NCBI GenBank assembly: GCA_028683855.1
Contig: JAQUHA010000001.1
Span: 1 to 64,000, forward strand
Direction: 5' to 3'
Length of the DNA: 64,000 nucleotides
Origin: Desulfuromonadaceae bacterium
GTDB lineage: Bacteria > Desulfobacterota > Desulfuromonadia > Geobacterales > Pseudopelobacteraceae
Below are positions 1-9,617 of this stretch, in pieces. The notes under the pieces were generated by a model, which saw only the letters and a program-made list of their open reading frames with translations, was not told the origin of the DNA and ran no database searches. How positions within the stretch are numbered: position 1 is the stretch's first letter; every line of letters starts with the position of its first letter. A program made the position numbers and the translations under genes.

Positions 1-3000
1 CACAACATCCACTTTTCCATCGTTGTCAAAGTCACCTTTGGCAACCAGTGCCCAGCCGACACCAGGGCTTAACTGACCGGGTGCGGCAGGGTTGGTGAAT
101 GCTGTTTCCGATACTTTGGTGGCACCGCTCATATTCCAGACGGTGTAGGTGTTGTTAGTGGCATCGGCGGAGTTTGTCCAGACAATGTCAGGCCTGCCGT
201 CTCCGTTGAAGTCACTCTCATCCTTTGCAAACAGGGCGTTTACCGTGTGACCCGCAATAATATTTGTAAAATTAACGCTGAACGCTTTCAGATCGCTAAG
301 TGTCTGGGCAACGCCGTCAACGGTTACGGAGAGGATGTGGTAGCCGCTGTTCGGTGTGACTGTGATGGTACGCGATGCGGACGGATAGACAGCCGCAATC
401 GGGGTGATAGTGCCGCCGGCACCGGCGGAGGTCAGTATTTCAAACCAGCCGGGATAAGTCACAAAGGTGAACGTTAGTTCACAGTTTTTACGCAACGGTT
501 CTACAACCAGGTCGTATGGATTCTGCGTGCCGGTGGTTGTGCTACCGCAGGTGTCAACACGCGGGTTGATCTGGTAGCCGTCATACTGCACCAGCTTGAA
601 GGCTGGTTGATCACCGGCATCACCGTAGACCAGAGAGACCGGTGTCAGTGAGCCGCCGTTACCGGTTGCAGAGGCGGTTACCATGTACTGGTAAGCTTCA
701 AATGTGGCAACTACGTCATGGTTGGAAGAAATGCCGCTTATGCTGTATGTGCCGCCGTTTTTCATGGTGGCGGAGTCAAATACTGAACCGGTGTTATCGG
801 TTAGTGCGGTCAGTTTGTTGCCTGCTGTCGGGGCTATCGTGCAGACAGAGCTGCCACCATAGTTCACTGTGGCGGGGGTGCAGGTGATGCTGCCGTTGCC
901 GGTGAGCGATGAGCCGACGGTGAAGGTGTCAATGGCAAAGGTGGCTGTGATGGTGTGGTTTGCATTGATATTGGTAAAGGTGTAGCTGTTGATCGTTCCG
1001 GCAGGTGCGCCGTCAATAGTTACGGATGTTATGTGATAATTGGCGGCTGGGGTAATGTTGTAAACAGGGCTCGAGCCGTAGTTGTAGGTTCCGCCGGCGG
1101 TAATCGTGCCATTGGCTGTCTGGGTGGCGGTTACGCTGAATGTGTCAATCGCAAAGGTTGCTTCGATAACGTGACCATCAGCAGTCACATTACTGTAGGT
1201 GTAGTTGAACAGTTTCGGATTAGTCACCGTCTGAGCTGCGCCGTCAACCGTCACCGACGTAATATGATAATTAGCTGCTGGTTCAACAGTGTATTGCTGA
1301 CTTGTTCCATAATTTACAGCGCCGGTTGCCGGGCTGATCGTGCCGTTCGCTCCCGGATTGGCTGTAATTGTGAAGGTTTTTAATGCAGTTTCAGCGTTGA
1401 CGGTACAGTTGGCGGTCACGTTGGCGGTGGTGAAGATCCCACCGGCAGCATTGCCAGCCCAAACTCCGCCAACACATCCGGCTGCGCCGCTTACTGAAGT
1501 TATATTCTGACTTATAGCCGGTGTAACGGTAAAAGTAGTAGTCGAATCCTGGCTGATGTTCGCGCGAAATGCCGGGCTGAAACTAACCGTGGCACCGGCA
1601 TCATCATTGGTGCTGACCGTATAAAGATTTACCACAGCAGTCGGATCCAGGGTACAGTTGGTCGAAGCTGTTCCAACTCCACCATTTGAATCCATTACCT
1701 TGAAATTAATCGTATGCGTTCCAGCACCAAGTACAGCCAAAAGTGCTTTATAGGAAATGGTCGGATTGGCGATGGAATATTCATATCCATTCTTGTTATC
1801 CAGATCCCAGGCATAGGTGAGCAGATCACAGCCATCCGCATCCGTTCCTGTACCATTCAAAGTCAAAGTTCCACCAGGACCAACTGTATAAGGTCCACCG
1901 GTATTTGCGGTCGGAGCGTGGTTGTTTACTATGATATTATTAGTAACCTGGGATGATTCCGCACCATTAACTATCCCAAGAGTAACCGGATATGTTCCGG
2001 CGTGAAGAGTTGTGTTAACACTGCTGGTGTTGTAATTGATACCATTTATCAACCAACTGTAACCTGTGATTGCCCCTGTTGATGAGCTGCTGTCAAACGG
2101 TATGGTATCGCATACATTGAATGTTGCCCCGTTATTTGGTGTAAAATTCGCTGCGAGCGTTCCATCGACTGTTACAAAAAGTTGTGATGAAAGGATTACT
2201 CCACCGGGAATATTTATAGATACTGTGGCTGTAATGCGATGTAAGCCACTTGATGCGCTGTTCCATTCCATCGTGTAAGGAGCGCTGCCTGATGTACCTA
2301 TCAACGTCACACCATCGTAGAAAGAAACCTGTGATATTGTGACGCCAGTCGGAATACCAGCAATAACAGCTTCAAGATTAACAGGGCCGGGTGATAAGAA
2401 CGGAGCACCGGTTGCATTTACTGTTACTGAAAACGGATTGCCGATGAAAGCTAGGGTTGAGCCTTTAGCGTTGAAGGCTTCAACAATATAGGTCTCCATT
2501 CCTGTTGCACCATAATCTGTATAGCTGGTGCTGTTAGCCTCCAGCTTCTCCTGATTTAATGGAAGTACCTGCCCAAAAGCATCAACCTGAAATTCACCTG
2601 ATGTCGTGCGGTAAATATTATATCCTATCTCATTTGATGCATTCCGGTATGTTTCAGGATCAGCGGGAATCGTTGATACAGGAGTCGGATCAATCCAGTT
2701 AAGTACTACATTTCCGCCATCTATAGCCTGTGATGCCGTAAACGCAGGCGGCAGGTCTGCTGTATAATTCAGAACTATCGGACGCATCATATCCATCTCT
2801 TCGTGAGAGAGGATGTGACAGTGCCAGACATATTCCCATCCGAAATCATACATGATGTTTGTAACAGCTGGCGTTCGGGCTGCTCCTGTTGTCCAGTCAA
2901 CATTGTTGAATCCCATGGTTGAATCAATAGGTATTGCCGGATTGAGCGGACGAAGGCTGTTCGGAATACCAAACGGGAGCGCCGGAGCTCGTGGACGGAC

Positions 3001-5835
3001 TGCAACTATAGTGTCTTCAAGAGGGCTGATCTTAACTGTATCCTTCCAACCCAGCTCGTTTGGTTCAGGGTAGGCTATCTGACCATCCCAGCCAACGCGA
3101 TTAATCAACTGAACGTCAAATATATGGAAGTGAATAGGGTGTGTATCAACACCGTTGTGTGAAATCTTCCATATCTGTGTGCCATCTTTCACTGTGCCGG
3201 GAAGGTTTATGTCGGCGTTTGGAAGCACCTGAACACTCAACTCAGTCGAGTTGTTAACCGTCTCGGTCGGGATATCAGAGAACCCGTAGAGGAAAAAATT
3301 TGCATTCAAGGTCGTCGGGTTCGGACGCTGCATTCCGAGGTTACCGCTCATGCGGCCGTAAACCGGATCAAATGAAGCACCCATTTCGTCATGAATTCCT
3401 TTTGGTTCTGTTGTAACTTTTACTTTTTCTCCAGCCAGAGTTACAAACTGGAGGAAATGGTCATTGATCTGGTTTATACCTTCCCACGGAAAGTTAAGAG
3501 GGAAGTATGAATTGGGGTAAGTCTGGGCATAAGCGGGTTGGCCGACTATGATAGGCTCCTGTGCTCGCTCAAAGAGAGTAGTTCCTGCGTACGGACCGGA
3601 CGGTGCAGGTGTTGTGAACTCTGCTTCAAGAACCCCCTGGTCAAATACGTATGGTGTCTCTGCCGTGTCGTTCTGACGGACGATTACCTGCATTACGGTA
3701 CGTGTGTTTGGCGCATATCCAGGCATAATCCCACTTCCACCTACCCACGTTCCTGTTTCCTGATCAAAGGTTCCACCCGTGCCGTATCCACCGGAATCAC
3801 GCAGATCGTTACTCCCTGTTGTATTTACGTCGGTGTAATAGTCATAGCCGGGTACTCTGGCTGGCCAGGCTGCCGGTGCATCGTTGTAAAGAATAAGAGT
3901 TTTGCCGGCATAAGCGCTGAAATCCACGATTACGTCTGCACGTTCTGCAGGACCTACAGCAAGCCCCATTTTGTCAACATTTCCAACCCAGAAGGCTGTC
4001 GGATCGTTAATATAAGTTATCGGTTGAGGCGGTATCACAACTGGTTTCGGAAGGAAGCCACCTTCTGATGCGATCTGCAGAAAGCTTGGCCCTGCAAATG
4101 CAGGATCGGGAACTCCACCATCACGACCGTCAACCGGCCAGTCAGCCGGCCATCCGTTTTGAGCTGCAATCTCTGCTGAAGCGCGAAGCATTTTAACTTC
4201 GGTTTTGTTTGAGCGCAAAAAGCCTCTTTCATCAGCAACAAAGTTTGGATCGTTAAGAGCCGGTGCCGGGCTGACATGAGTTGCATCACCTTCATAGAAG
4301 GAGAGATTGAAGAAACGATCACTGGCGGCATTCAAAATGCGGAAGCGGTATGCCCTCGGATCTACTGTAAGTGTCGGGAAAACAGTGCCGTTTACAACTG
4401 CACTATCCTGGAAAGCCTCCATGCCCATCGAGACATTCGGAGTTCCGGGTATCAGCTCCGGCTGTCCTGGGGTCTGACACTCTGCAAGAACGAATGGGTT
4501 GTCGCTGCTGCAGTTGGGGTCGTAGTATGGGTTTGCAACCGGTCCCTGATCGACATCTGTAGCTGGATAGAACCATGGGCCATACATCCAGCGGCCGAAA
4601 GGGTTAACACCGCCGGTGCCTGCTGTAGAAGTCTGGGCAGGCATATATACGTGGGGGAGCCAGAGGTCGCCCGTTACAGGGGTACGAACTCCGTTGACAA
4701 CTTCACGGCTGTTGTCACCACCCCAGTTCCAGAGGGGATCAGTTTCGCGAACCTTATGTACCTGGATAGGAGTATCAAAAAGACCAGTATCAGGGTTGTA
4801 GATGTATTTTGTTGTCATACTTGCATCTACAAATGTTTTGTCCTGTAGTATGAGGGGAATCGTATTCTCAAGCGGCGGTATTTTACCGTCAGCAACAAGC
4901 GCTTTTTCAAAATCATCGGTGATTACATACCCTGCAGCTTCACCTGCATATACGTTAAGACGGGTAATGCCAAACGCATGGTCATGGTAAAACATTAAAC
5001 GGGCACTCTGCTGATTTGTGAAATAATAGGTATTTGCACCAGGACCTGGGTCCGGCATATCGGGTACATTCTGCACGCTGGCACCCCTGCGGAAAGGTGT
5101 GTTGGCGTATTCAGCGGCGGGCACTATCCACTGGTGCGGAGTTCCATCACTTATCCATGGTGTGCGACCGCCATGCAGGTGTATGTCGGCACGGTTCTCG
5201 GTATATTTGGCGCATGAGTTTACTATAGGGGTATTGTCGCATGGTTGACCGTCTGAAAACGCTGGACCAGAACCTGCACCCATTACTGTGGTATCAACAG
5301 GGATAAAGAGATTGCCGTCAGAACCGGTGGGGAGCCTGTTGATGAATTTAAGACGAACCGGACGATCGCGGTCGGCTATAATAATCGGTCCGAGATAGTG
5401 GGGTTTGACTCCATTCTTCCAGTTCCCGCTTTCGTCCAGTTGGACATAACCACGCAGCAGGGTTGGATTCAACTCGCTGTGCATTTTCTCTTCGTACTGC
5501 TCAAGAGCTATAATGTAGTAGTCAGAACCGGGATACGTAGTTGTGTCAGGAACCGCGATCGGCAGGGTCTGCCCAAGGTTGTTGACCCCGATAGTCCCTG
5601 AAAGGTTCAGACCGGGCAGAGTATCTACAAACTTCGCGATCGGGGGGCTGTTCGCCCAGTTTGGTGTCGTGTAGTAATCTGGCACAGGATCTGTTACGAC
5701 CGTGTCTAGCCCAAGAGTCCTTGGGCCGGTTGGAACTTGAGGAACTGCCACGGCTTCATTCGGCATCGCCAATCCGACAAGAAGTGTAAACATAATAAAA
5801 AAAGTATTTAAACCAGCTATTATTCTACTGTTCAT
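1..5835 (-). CDS. Giant secreted multicopper oxidase, OmpB/MofA-like (partial, C-terminus off the window)
   Basis: An open frame of 1945 codons runs from the ATG at 5835 (preceded by GGAGG) through the left edge without a stop, so the C-terminus is missing. A signal peptide ends near residue 31. All four copper-ligand motifs of multicopper oxidases are visible: HLHGG (about residue 217), YHDHAFG (about 280), HPIHFH (about 898) and HCHILSHEEMDMM (about 1003). The long spacing between the second and third motifs marks the large MofA/OmpB type. After the oxidase come an Fn3-like segment, PKD/Ig-like domains, several repeats of about 75 residues (NGTI..YG..Y...PAANYHITSV..DG) and an FG-GAP-like calcium-loop stretch (DFDNDGKVDVV) at the edge. 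Known relatives oxidise Mn(II) or are needed for Fe(III)-oxide reduction in Geobacter; substrate here is inferred. Likely cell-surface or secreted. First gene shown of a minus-strand redox cluster. Confidence 0.9.
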   Translation of the reverse strand, partial: MNSRIIAGLNTFFIMFTLLVGLAMPNEAVAVPQVPTGPRTLGLDTVVTDPVPDYYTTPNWANSPPIAKFVDTLPGLNLSGTIGVNNLGQTLPIAVPDTTTYPGSDYYIIALEQYEEKMHSELNPTLLRGYVQLDESGNWKNGVKPHYLGPIIIADRDRPVRLKFINRLPTGSDGNLFIPVDTTVMGAGSGPAFSDGQPCDNTPIVNSCAKYTENRADIHLHGGRTPWISDGTPHQWIVPAAEYANTPFRRGASVQNVPDMPDPGPGANTYYFTNQQSARLMFYHDHAFGITRLNVYAGEAAGYVITDDFEKALVADGKIPPLENTIPLILQDKTFVDASMTTKYIYNPDTGLFDTPIQVHKVRETDPLWNWGGDNSREVVNGVRTPVTGDLWLPHVYMPAQTSTAGTGGVNPFGRWMYGPWFYPATDVDQGPVANPYYDPNCSSDNPFVLAECQTPGQPELIPGTPNVSMGMEAFQDSAVVNGTVFPTLTVDPRAYRFRILNAASDRFFNLSFYEGDATHVSPAPALNDPNFVADERGFLRSNKTEVKMLRASAEIAAQNGWPADWPVDGRDGGVPDPAFAGPSFLQIASEGGFLPKPVVIPPQPITYINDPTAFWVGNVDKMGLAVGPAERADVIVDFSAYAGKTLILYNDAPAAWPARVPGYDYYTDVNTTGSNDLRDSGGYGTGGTFDQETGTWVGGSGIMPGYAPNTRTVMQVIVRQNDTAETPYVFDQGVLEAEFTTPAPSGPYAGTTLFERAQEPIIVGQPAYAQTYPNSYFPLNFPWEGINQINDHFLQFVTLAGEKVKVTTEPKGIHDEMGASFDPVYGRMSGNLGMQRPNPTTLNANFFLYGFSDIPTETVNNSTELSVQVLPNADINLPGTVKDGTQIWKISHNGVDTHPIHFHIFDVQLINRVGWDGQIAYPEPNELGWKDTVKISPLEDTIVAVRPRAPALPFGIPNSLRPLNPAIPIDSTMGFNNVDWTTGAARTPAVTNIMYDFGWEYVWHCHILSHEEMDMMRPIVLNYTADLPPAFTASQAIDGGNVVLNWIDPTPVSTIPADPETYRNASNEIGYNIYRTTSGEFQVDAFGQVLPLNQEKLEANSTSYTDYGATGMETYIVEAFNAKGSTLAFIGNPFSVTVNATGAPFLSPGPVNLEAVIAGIPTGVTISQVSFYDGVTLIGTSGSAPYTMEWNSASSGLHRITATVSINIPGGVILSSQLFVTVDGTLAANFTPNNGATFNVCDTIPFDSSSSTGAITGYSWLINGINYNTSSVNTTLHAGTYPVTLGIVNGAESSQVTNNIIVNNHAPTANTGGPYTVGPGGTLTLNGTGTDADGCDLLTYAWDLDNKNGYEYSIANPTISYKALLAVLGAGTHTINFKVMDSNGGVGTASTNCTLDPTAVVNLYTVSTNDDAGATVSFSPAFRANISQDSTTTFTVTPAISQNITSVSGAAGCVGGVWAGNAAGGIFTTANVTANCTVNAETALKTFTITANPGANGTISPATGAVNYGTSQQYTVEPAANYHITSVTVDGAAQTVTNPKLFNYTYSNVTADGHVIEATFAIDTFSVTATQTANGTITAGGTYNYGSSPVYNITPAANYHITSVTIDGAPAGTINSYTFTNINANHTITATFAIDTFTVGSSLTGNGSITCTPATVNYGGSSVCTIAPTAGNKLTALTDNTGSVFDSATMKNGGTYSISGISSNHDVVATFEAYQYMVTASATGNGGSLTPVSLVYGDAGDQPAFKLVQYDGYQINPRVDTCGSTTTGTQNPYDLVVEPLRKNCELTFTFVTYPGWFEILTSAGAGGTITPIAAVYPSASRTITVTPNSGYHILSVTVDGVAQTLSDLKAFSVNFTNIIAGHTVNALFAKDESDFNGDGRPDIVWTNSADATNNTYTVWNMSGATKVSETAFTNPAAPGQLSPGVGWALVAKGDFDNDGKVDVV

Positions 5836-5861
5836 AAATCCTCCACGCTTCATTTAAGCGG

Positions 5862-6134
5862 TTATTGTGCAGGCTGTCCTGATCGATGTTTTAGACGTTT
5901 AGCATCACGCTTAGCCTTTAAAACCTTCTTACGTTGATCCTTTAGCGATTGTGCGGCAGTATCTCGCTGAGGCTGGGAAACCCGCTGCTCATGCTGTTTT
6001 CGAAAATTCTCTTTTTTTGCAGCCAGTTCAGGCGACATAGGTCTCTTTTTAGCGGCAAAAGCCGTACCAGAGACTTGTGTCATCATTGACAGCGCCAAAA
6101 CTGAATACAATAGCGTTAAAATAACTCTGTTCAT
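5862..6134 (-). CDS. Small basic exported protein, unknown function
   Basis: A 90-residue protein with a clear signal peptide (hydrophobic segment residues 4-22, cleavage after AFA at about 28) and a mature part of about 62 residues that is very rich in Lys, Arg and Gln and predicted helical. GGGGAG precedes the ATG at a usual distance. It sits 26 bases upstream of the giant multicopper oxidase on the same strand, so the two are probably co-transcribed. I recognise no family. Its charge suggests it could bind a nucleic acid, polyanion or metal oxide surface in the periplasm, but this is only a guess. It may be a dedicated accessory to the oxidase. Confidence 0.7.
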   Translation of the reverse strand: MNRVILTLLYSVLALSMMTQVSGTAFAAKKRPMSPELAAKKENFRKQHEQRVSQPQRDTAAQSLKDQRKKVLKAKRDAKRLKHRSGQPAQ

Positions 6135-6393
6135 ACAATATCTCCCCTCTCTTTTCTTTTTTGTAAATCGTACCGTAAAACCCCTGTTGCTAACAAGACT
6201 AAAATGATCTTACTCGTTTCTTGATCGATAAGGTATACAAAGCAATTTTTGCGCCAAATAAGCCTTAGCTCTTATCCTGCTAAAATTACAGAGATAAAAT
6301 TACGGTTTATAATAAATATGATTCTTAATTATTCTCATAATGAGACTTTTTTTCTCATCTCACACCAACCAGTTGCAATTTACAGGCGTCTTT

Positions 6394-8088
6394 TTACTGT
6401 ATAACCCATTCGCTTCTCGGGATAAGTTCCGGATTTTTGCCATGCCCCAACTGAATGATGTAACACCCCTTTGAGACATATCGCTGTCCTGGCCCAAAAC
6501 TGAGTCGTTCATAATCCCGAACCGTTAGATCCATCTGCATACTCATTACATCCATAAAATGATCGCGGTACAAATTGTCGTAGATTTTGTTTAATCCCTG
6601 CAGAGCTGCCTGAAGGAGCATCGCTACCGTTCGCGAGGTTATCCTGCTTTCACCGAAATCTTTGACGCTTGTGACTATTGGAACTCTCGCGTCAAACTGT
6701 CCGGTCTGCGGACCTATGTATGGTGTCAGTCGGTACGGCCAGGTCAAGTATATATTTTTACGGACTTCATCAGAAATATCAGCCGCTTTCTTGCCGAGGT
6801 ATCCTGATGACATAAAGATAATTTTTCTCCCCTTTAGCCTGGAGAGCGTTTTTTTCAACTGCGGTAATGTTTCAGCGTCTGCCCATAAAAGCAGTACGGA
6901 GGTGCGGCGGCTGGATAAAATTTTGTTCAAGGTTTTATTGTCAGCCAACTCCCCTGCTGTAAGCTTGATGCTTTTAATCGGCGATCTCTCCATCTCTTTC
7001 CAGCTGTTTTCGAAGCCTGAGGCAAGAGCCCTCGCTACTTCAGAATCCTGAACGACCTGAAGAACTGTTTTTGTATCAGCGTCCTCAATCAATCTGTTCA
7101 GATATTTCGCTGCCCCCTCCCCCTCCTGGGCATACCCCTTGTTAAAGTAATAGGTGTACCAGGAGGTATCTGAAACAACCGGAAAGTCTGTTATCGGGAA
7201 AAGTGACGGGATCCTCTCCGATTCGCAAAAATCGTGTACAGGTTTCCAGTTCTGGTTTGAAATTCCACCTAATATTGCAAATACAGGTTTTGCCGCATTG
7301 TAATTTTCAAGCTGCTTCCGCCATGTTGAGGGGTCACCCTTAAGATCCCATATATCAAGCGATGCCTTACGGAAGGCGTATTTCATCTCTGCTGTGGGTA
7401 TGTAACCGAATTTTATATAGTCGTTATATAGTGCCAGCTGCTGATTTTTTCGATCCATAAAATTCTGTAACGGGTTAAGGAGTGCCTTGCGTTCTTCAGG
7501 GCTTACATCGTCGGTTATTATTGTTGCGAATCTGAATTCACTGCTGCTCGCCCCGGGTGAGGGTTCGTGTGAGAGAAATTCAAGATATCTGATCAGAATT
7601 GTCATATCTCTGTCAGATAGTGGATAGCGCGGCATAACGTCATTAAATTTCTGCCCAACCGGATCTACTCCAAAACGAAGTGCTGAAGCGAGCGTTGTAC
7701 GGTTGTAAGAGGGGCGCTCCTGTACCGTTTTTGCGTATATGTAGCGCCCTGTCTGATCTACAGTATCACCTAATGACGGTGGGCGACGGTAAGGTTCGTA
7801 TAGTTTTCTGCCGGTTGTCGGGGGGGTTACGACTCCACCTTCATAAGAGCCGAGTCCGGCGCGGAGATGGCAGCTTGAGCAGGAGAAAGCTCCGCTGTCA
7901 ACTTCTGTGTCGCCACGAATATATGCCGGCATATATTCGCCTGAGGGGAGTACTCCGTTCCGATACATCTGCTCACCAAGACGCATTATGTCAGATTGAG
8001 ATAAATCTTCGTCAGGAGTAAGCGGGGCTGAATAGAGTGGTGTCGCCAGAAGTATAGAGATCAGAAAAGGGAGGTATTTGATTATCAT
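6394..8088 (-). CDS. Exported monoheme cytochrome c fused to a type 1 periplasmic-binding (Leu/Ile/Val-binding-like) domain
   Basis: A 564-residue protein with a signal peptide ending near residue 20 (PLYS/AP). The N-terminal third carries one heme c site, C70-SSC-H74, followed by a cytochrome c fold region (conserved RYPLSDRDM segment near 150, with a Met just before it that could be the axial ligand). From about residue 185 to 545 the sequence looks like a periplasmic-binding protein of the branched-chain amino acid receptor type (AILGGISNQNW, TVLQVVQDSE, IIFMSSGYLG). No permease or kinase partner lies beside it, so a sensing or electron-transfer role is as likely as uptake. It is in the same orientation as the Sco-like and multicopper oxidase genes. 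The 108 bases between it and the Sco gene show no obvious terminator. Confidence 0.82.
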   Translation of the reverse strand: MIIKYLPFLISILLATPLYSAPLTPDEDLSQSDIMRLGEQMYRNGVLPSGEYMPAYIRGDTEVDSGAFSCSSCHLRAGLGSYEGGVVTPPTTGRKLYEPYRRPPSLGDTVDQTGRYIYAKTVQERPSYNRTTLASALRFGVDPVGQKFNDVMPRYPLSDRDMTILIRYLEFLSHEPSPGASSSEFRFATIITDDVSPEERKALLNPLQNFMDRKNQQLALYNDYIKFGYIPTAEMKYAFRKASLDIWDLKGDPSTWRKQLENYNAAKPVFAILGGISNQNWKPVHDFCESERIPSLFPITDFPVVSDTSWYTYYFNKGYAQEGEGAAKYLNRLIEDADTKTVLQVVQDSEVARALASGFENSWKEMERSPIKSIKLTAGELADNKTLNKILSSRRTSVLLLWADAETLPQLKKTLSRLKGRKIIFMSSGYLGKKAADISDEVRKNIYLTWPYRLTPYIGPQTGQFDARVPIVTSVKDFGESRITSRTVAMLLQAALQGLNKIYDNLYRDHFMDVMSMQMDLTVRDYERLSFGPGQRYVSKGCYIIQLGHGKNPELIPRSEWVIQ

Positions 8089-8196
8089 AGTTAATCCGAT
8101 CGTTTATATACCGGTAGTGTTTGAAATAGTCGATATAGGTGAGAGCGGGGCGAAGCATTAGCATAGCCCCGCTTTTCATAGGAGCAGAGTTGAATT

Positions 8197-8799
8197 TCAC
8201 TTTTTATGTTTTCCGGCAACAGCCTGAAACTCTTCCATAAACTCTTTTGAACTCATTATGCCGAACAGCCTTACCCAACTGTTATCTTTGGGGTTTCTTA
8301 TGATATTAAGCGGGTAATGCTGCATTTTGTCAGGTATGTAGGCATTGAAGGCTTTCATTACTGTGTCAATATCTGCTCTGCTCCCTGTCAGAAAATCCCA
8401 CCCCGGTTTTGCTCTGAAACGTTTAAGATACTCCTTCATAACTTTCGGTGTATCATTCTCCGGGTCTATTGTAATTGAGACAAGACGAACAGAACCACCC
8501 TTTGTATCGATGTTTCGCTGCAGATTTACAAAACCGGCTGAAAGCACCGGACAGATTGTTGTGCAGGTGCCGTAGATAAAATCAACAACGACCGGCGTCT
8601 CCCCGTAGAGCAGAGAGCGTAAACGGACTTTTTTCCCATTCTGATTCACAAGCGAAATATCCGGGATATTGTATTTCTCAACTGACCTCTTGTAGCTTCT
8701 GCTTTCAGCCAGAGCCTCTGAAGAGTTAAGAAACATAAAAACTGCTGCAAAAAAAATGCAGCAAATTATCTGGTTTAGTTCTGATATTTTCAAATTCAT
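8197..8799 (-). CDS. Sco1/SenC-family copper-binding thioredoxin-fold protein
   Basis: A 200-residue protein with an N-terminal hydrophobic anchor or signal (residues 10-31) and the Sco1 signature: the CxxxC motif C79-TTI-C83 and the distal copper ligand H161 (MQHYPL). The ITIDPENDTP stretch is typical of the family. Sco proteins deliver copper to, or act as thiol-disulfide partners of, periplasmic cuproenzymes. The obvious client here is the multicopper oxidase at the start of the window (inference). The annotated ATG directly abuts GGAGG, which is too close for normal initiation. A TTG two codons in (8793) is better placed and leaves the signal sequence intact. It lies 9 bases after the FKBP gene, so the two are probably co-translated. 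Confidence 0.88.
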   Translation of the reverse strand: MNLKISELNQIICCIFFAAVFMFLNSSEALAESRSYKRSVEKYNIPDISLVNQNGKKVRLRSLLYGETPVVVDFIYGTCTTICPVLSAGFVNLQRNIDTKGGSVRLVSITIDPENDTPKVMKEYLKRFRAKPGWDFLTGSRADIDTVMKAFNAYIPDKMQHYPLNIIRNPKDNSWVRLFGIMSSKEFMEEFQAVAGKHKK

Positions 8800-8808
8800 C
8801 CTCCGGGT

Positions 8809-9573
8809 TTACTTTTTTCCAGCCTGAACCGGTTCTGTCTCTTTTGGCTGAGTTTTTTTAGCCGTCGGGTCACGTTTTACCTCTAACAGTTCGACTTCAA
8901 ATGAAAGAGTTGCACCGGGGAGGATCATTTCGCCGGTTCCACTCTCTCCGTATGCCAGATTTGCTGGACATACAAATTTTGCTTTTCCGCCAGGCTTCAT
9001 TTTCTGTATCCCCTCAATCCAGCAGTGAATGACATTGTCAAGCTTGAACTCCAGAGGTCTGTTGCGCTTGAACGAACTGTCGAACTCTTTACCGTCAACG
9101 AGCGTCCCACGATAATTCACTTTTACTATGTCATCAGATGTGGGGGGCTCACCCTTCCCCTCTACTAAAGTTTTATAAACCATCCCTGAAGCTGTTTTAA
9201 CAGCACCGACTTCTTTAGCTGCATTCTCAAGATAAATTCTGCCTGCTCCAATCTGTTTTTCACCGGCAATTTTTCTGCGGGTTTTAGCCAGTTCCTGGAT
9301 TTTGCTATTGTACTGTACAAGGTCAACTTTCGGTTTTTCACCTTTATGACCATCTAAAATCCCTCTATTCACATAACTGTACTCCTCCTCGGTAAGGTCA
9401 AACACCGAGAGGGAGCGTGAGACAGAGAGACCCACTGCGTAAAGAGTTTTCTGATCCTCTGTCATAGAGTCAGGTTCTGCAGCGTATATTGCGCTGCTTG
9501 TAAGGAAAAAGAGAAAGACCCCTGTCAATTTAATTGTCAGCTTTTGTTTGAAAATCGTTTTGAACTTTTTCAT
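8809..9573 (-). CDS. Exported FKBP-type peptidyl-prolyl cis-trans isomerase (Mip/FkpA-like)
   Basis: A 254-residue protein with a signal peptide (residues 10-31, cleavage after IYA), an N-terminal Mip/FkpA-type dimerisation region (LYAVGLSVSRSL at about 45-56) and a C-terminal FKBP domain at about 125-232. Family landmarks are VNYRGTLVDGKEFDSSF, the WIEGIQKMKPGG hinge and PANLAYGE. The tail of about 20 residues is Lys/Thr/Glu-rich and low complexity. GGAGG precedes the ATG by 9 bases. The protein should fold proline-containing exported proteins in the periplasm. Its place immediately upstream of the Sco gene suggests help in maturing the exported redox proteins of this cluster (inference). 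Confidence 0.9.
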   Translation of the reverse strand: MKKFKTIFKQKLTIKLTGVFLFFLTSSAIYAAEPDSMTEDQKTLYAVGLSVSRSLSVFDLTEEEYSYVNRGILDGHKGEKPKVDLVQYNSKIQELAKTRRKIAGEKQIGAGRIYLENAAKEVGAVKTASGMVYKTLVEGKGEPPTSDDIVKVNYRGTLVDGKEFDSSFKRNRPLEFKLDNVIHCWIEGIQKMKPGGKAKFVCPANLAYGESGTGEMILPGATLSFEVELLEVKRDPTAKKTQPKETEPVQAGKK

Positions 9574-9617
9574 CTGCTATTTTCCTCCAGAATCAGGATA
9601 TTTATATTCGAAATTAT

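Noticed and set aside
247..5601. Many plus-strand frames across the first 5.6 kb
   Set aside because: They are shadows of the continuous minus-strand multicopper oxidase frame, which has clear domain matches.
8012..8200. 62-residue minus-strand frame between the Sco and cytochrome fusion genes
   Set aside because: It overlaps the N-terminus of the cytochrome fusion gene in another frame and has no family resemblance.
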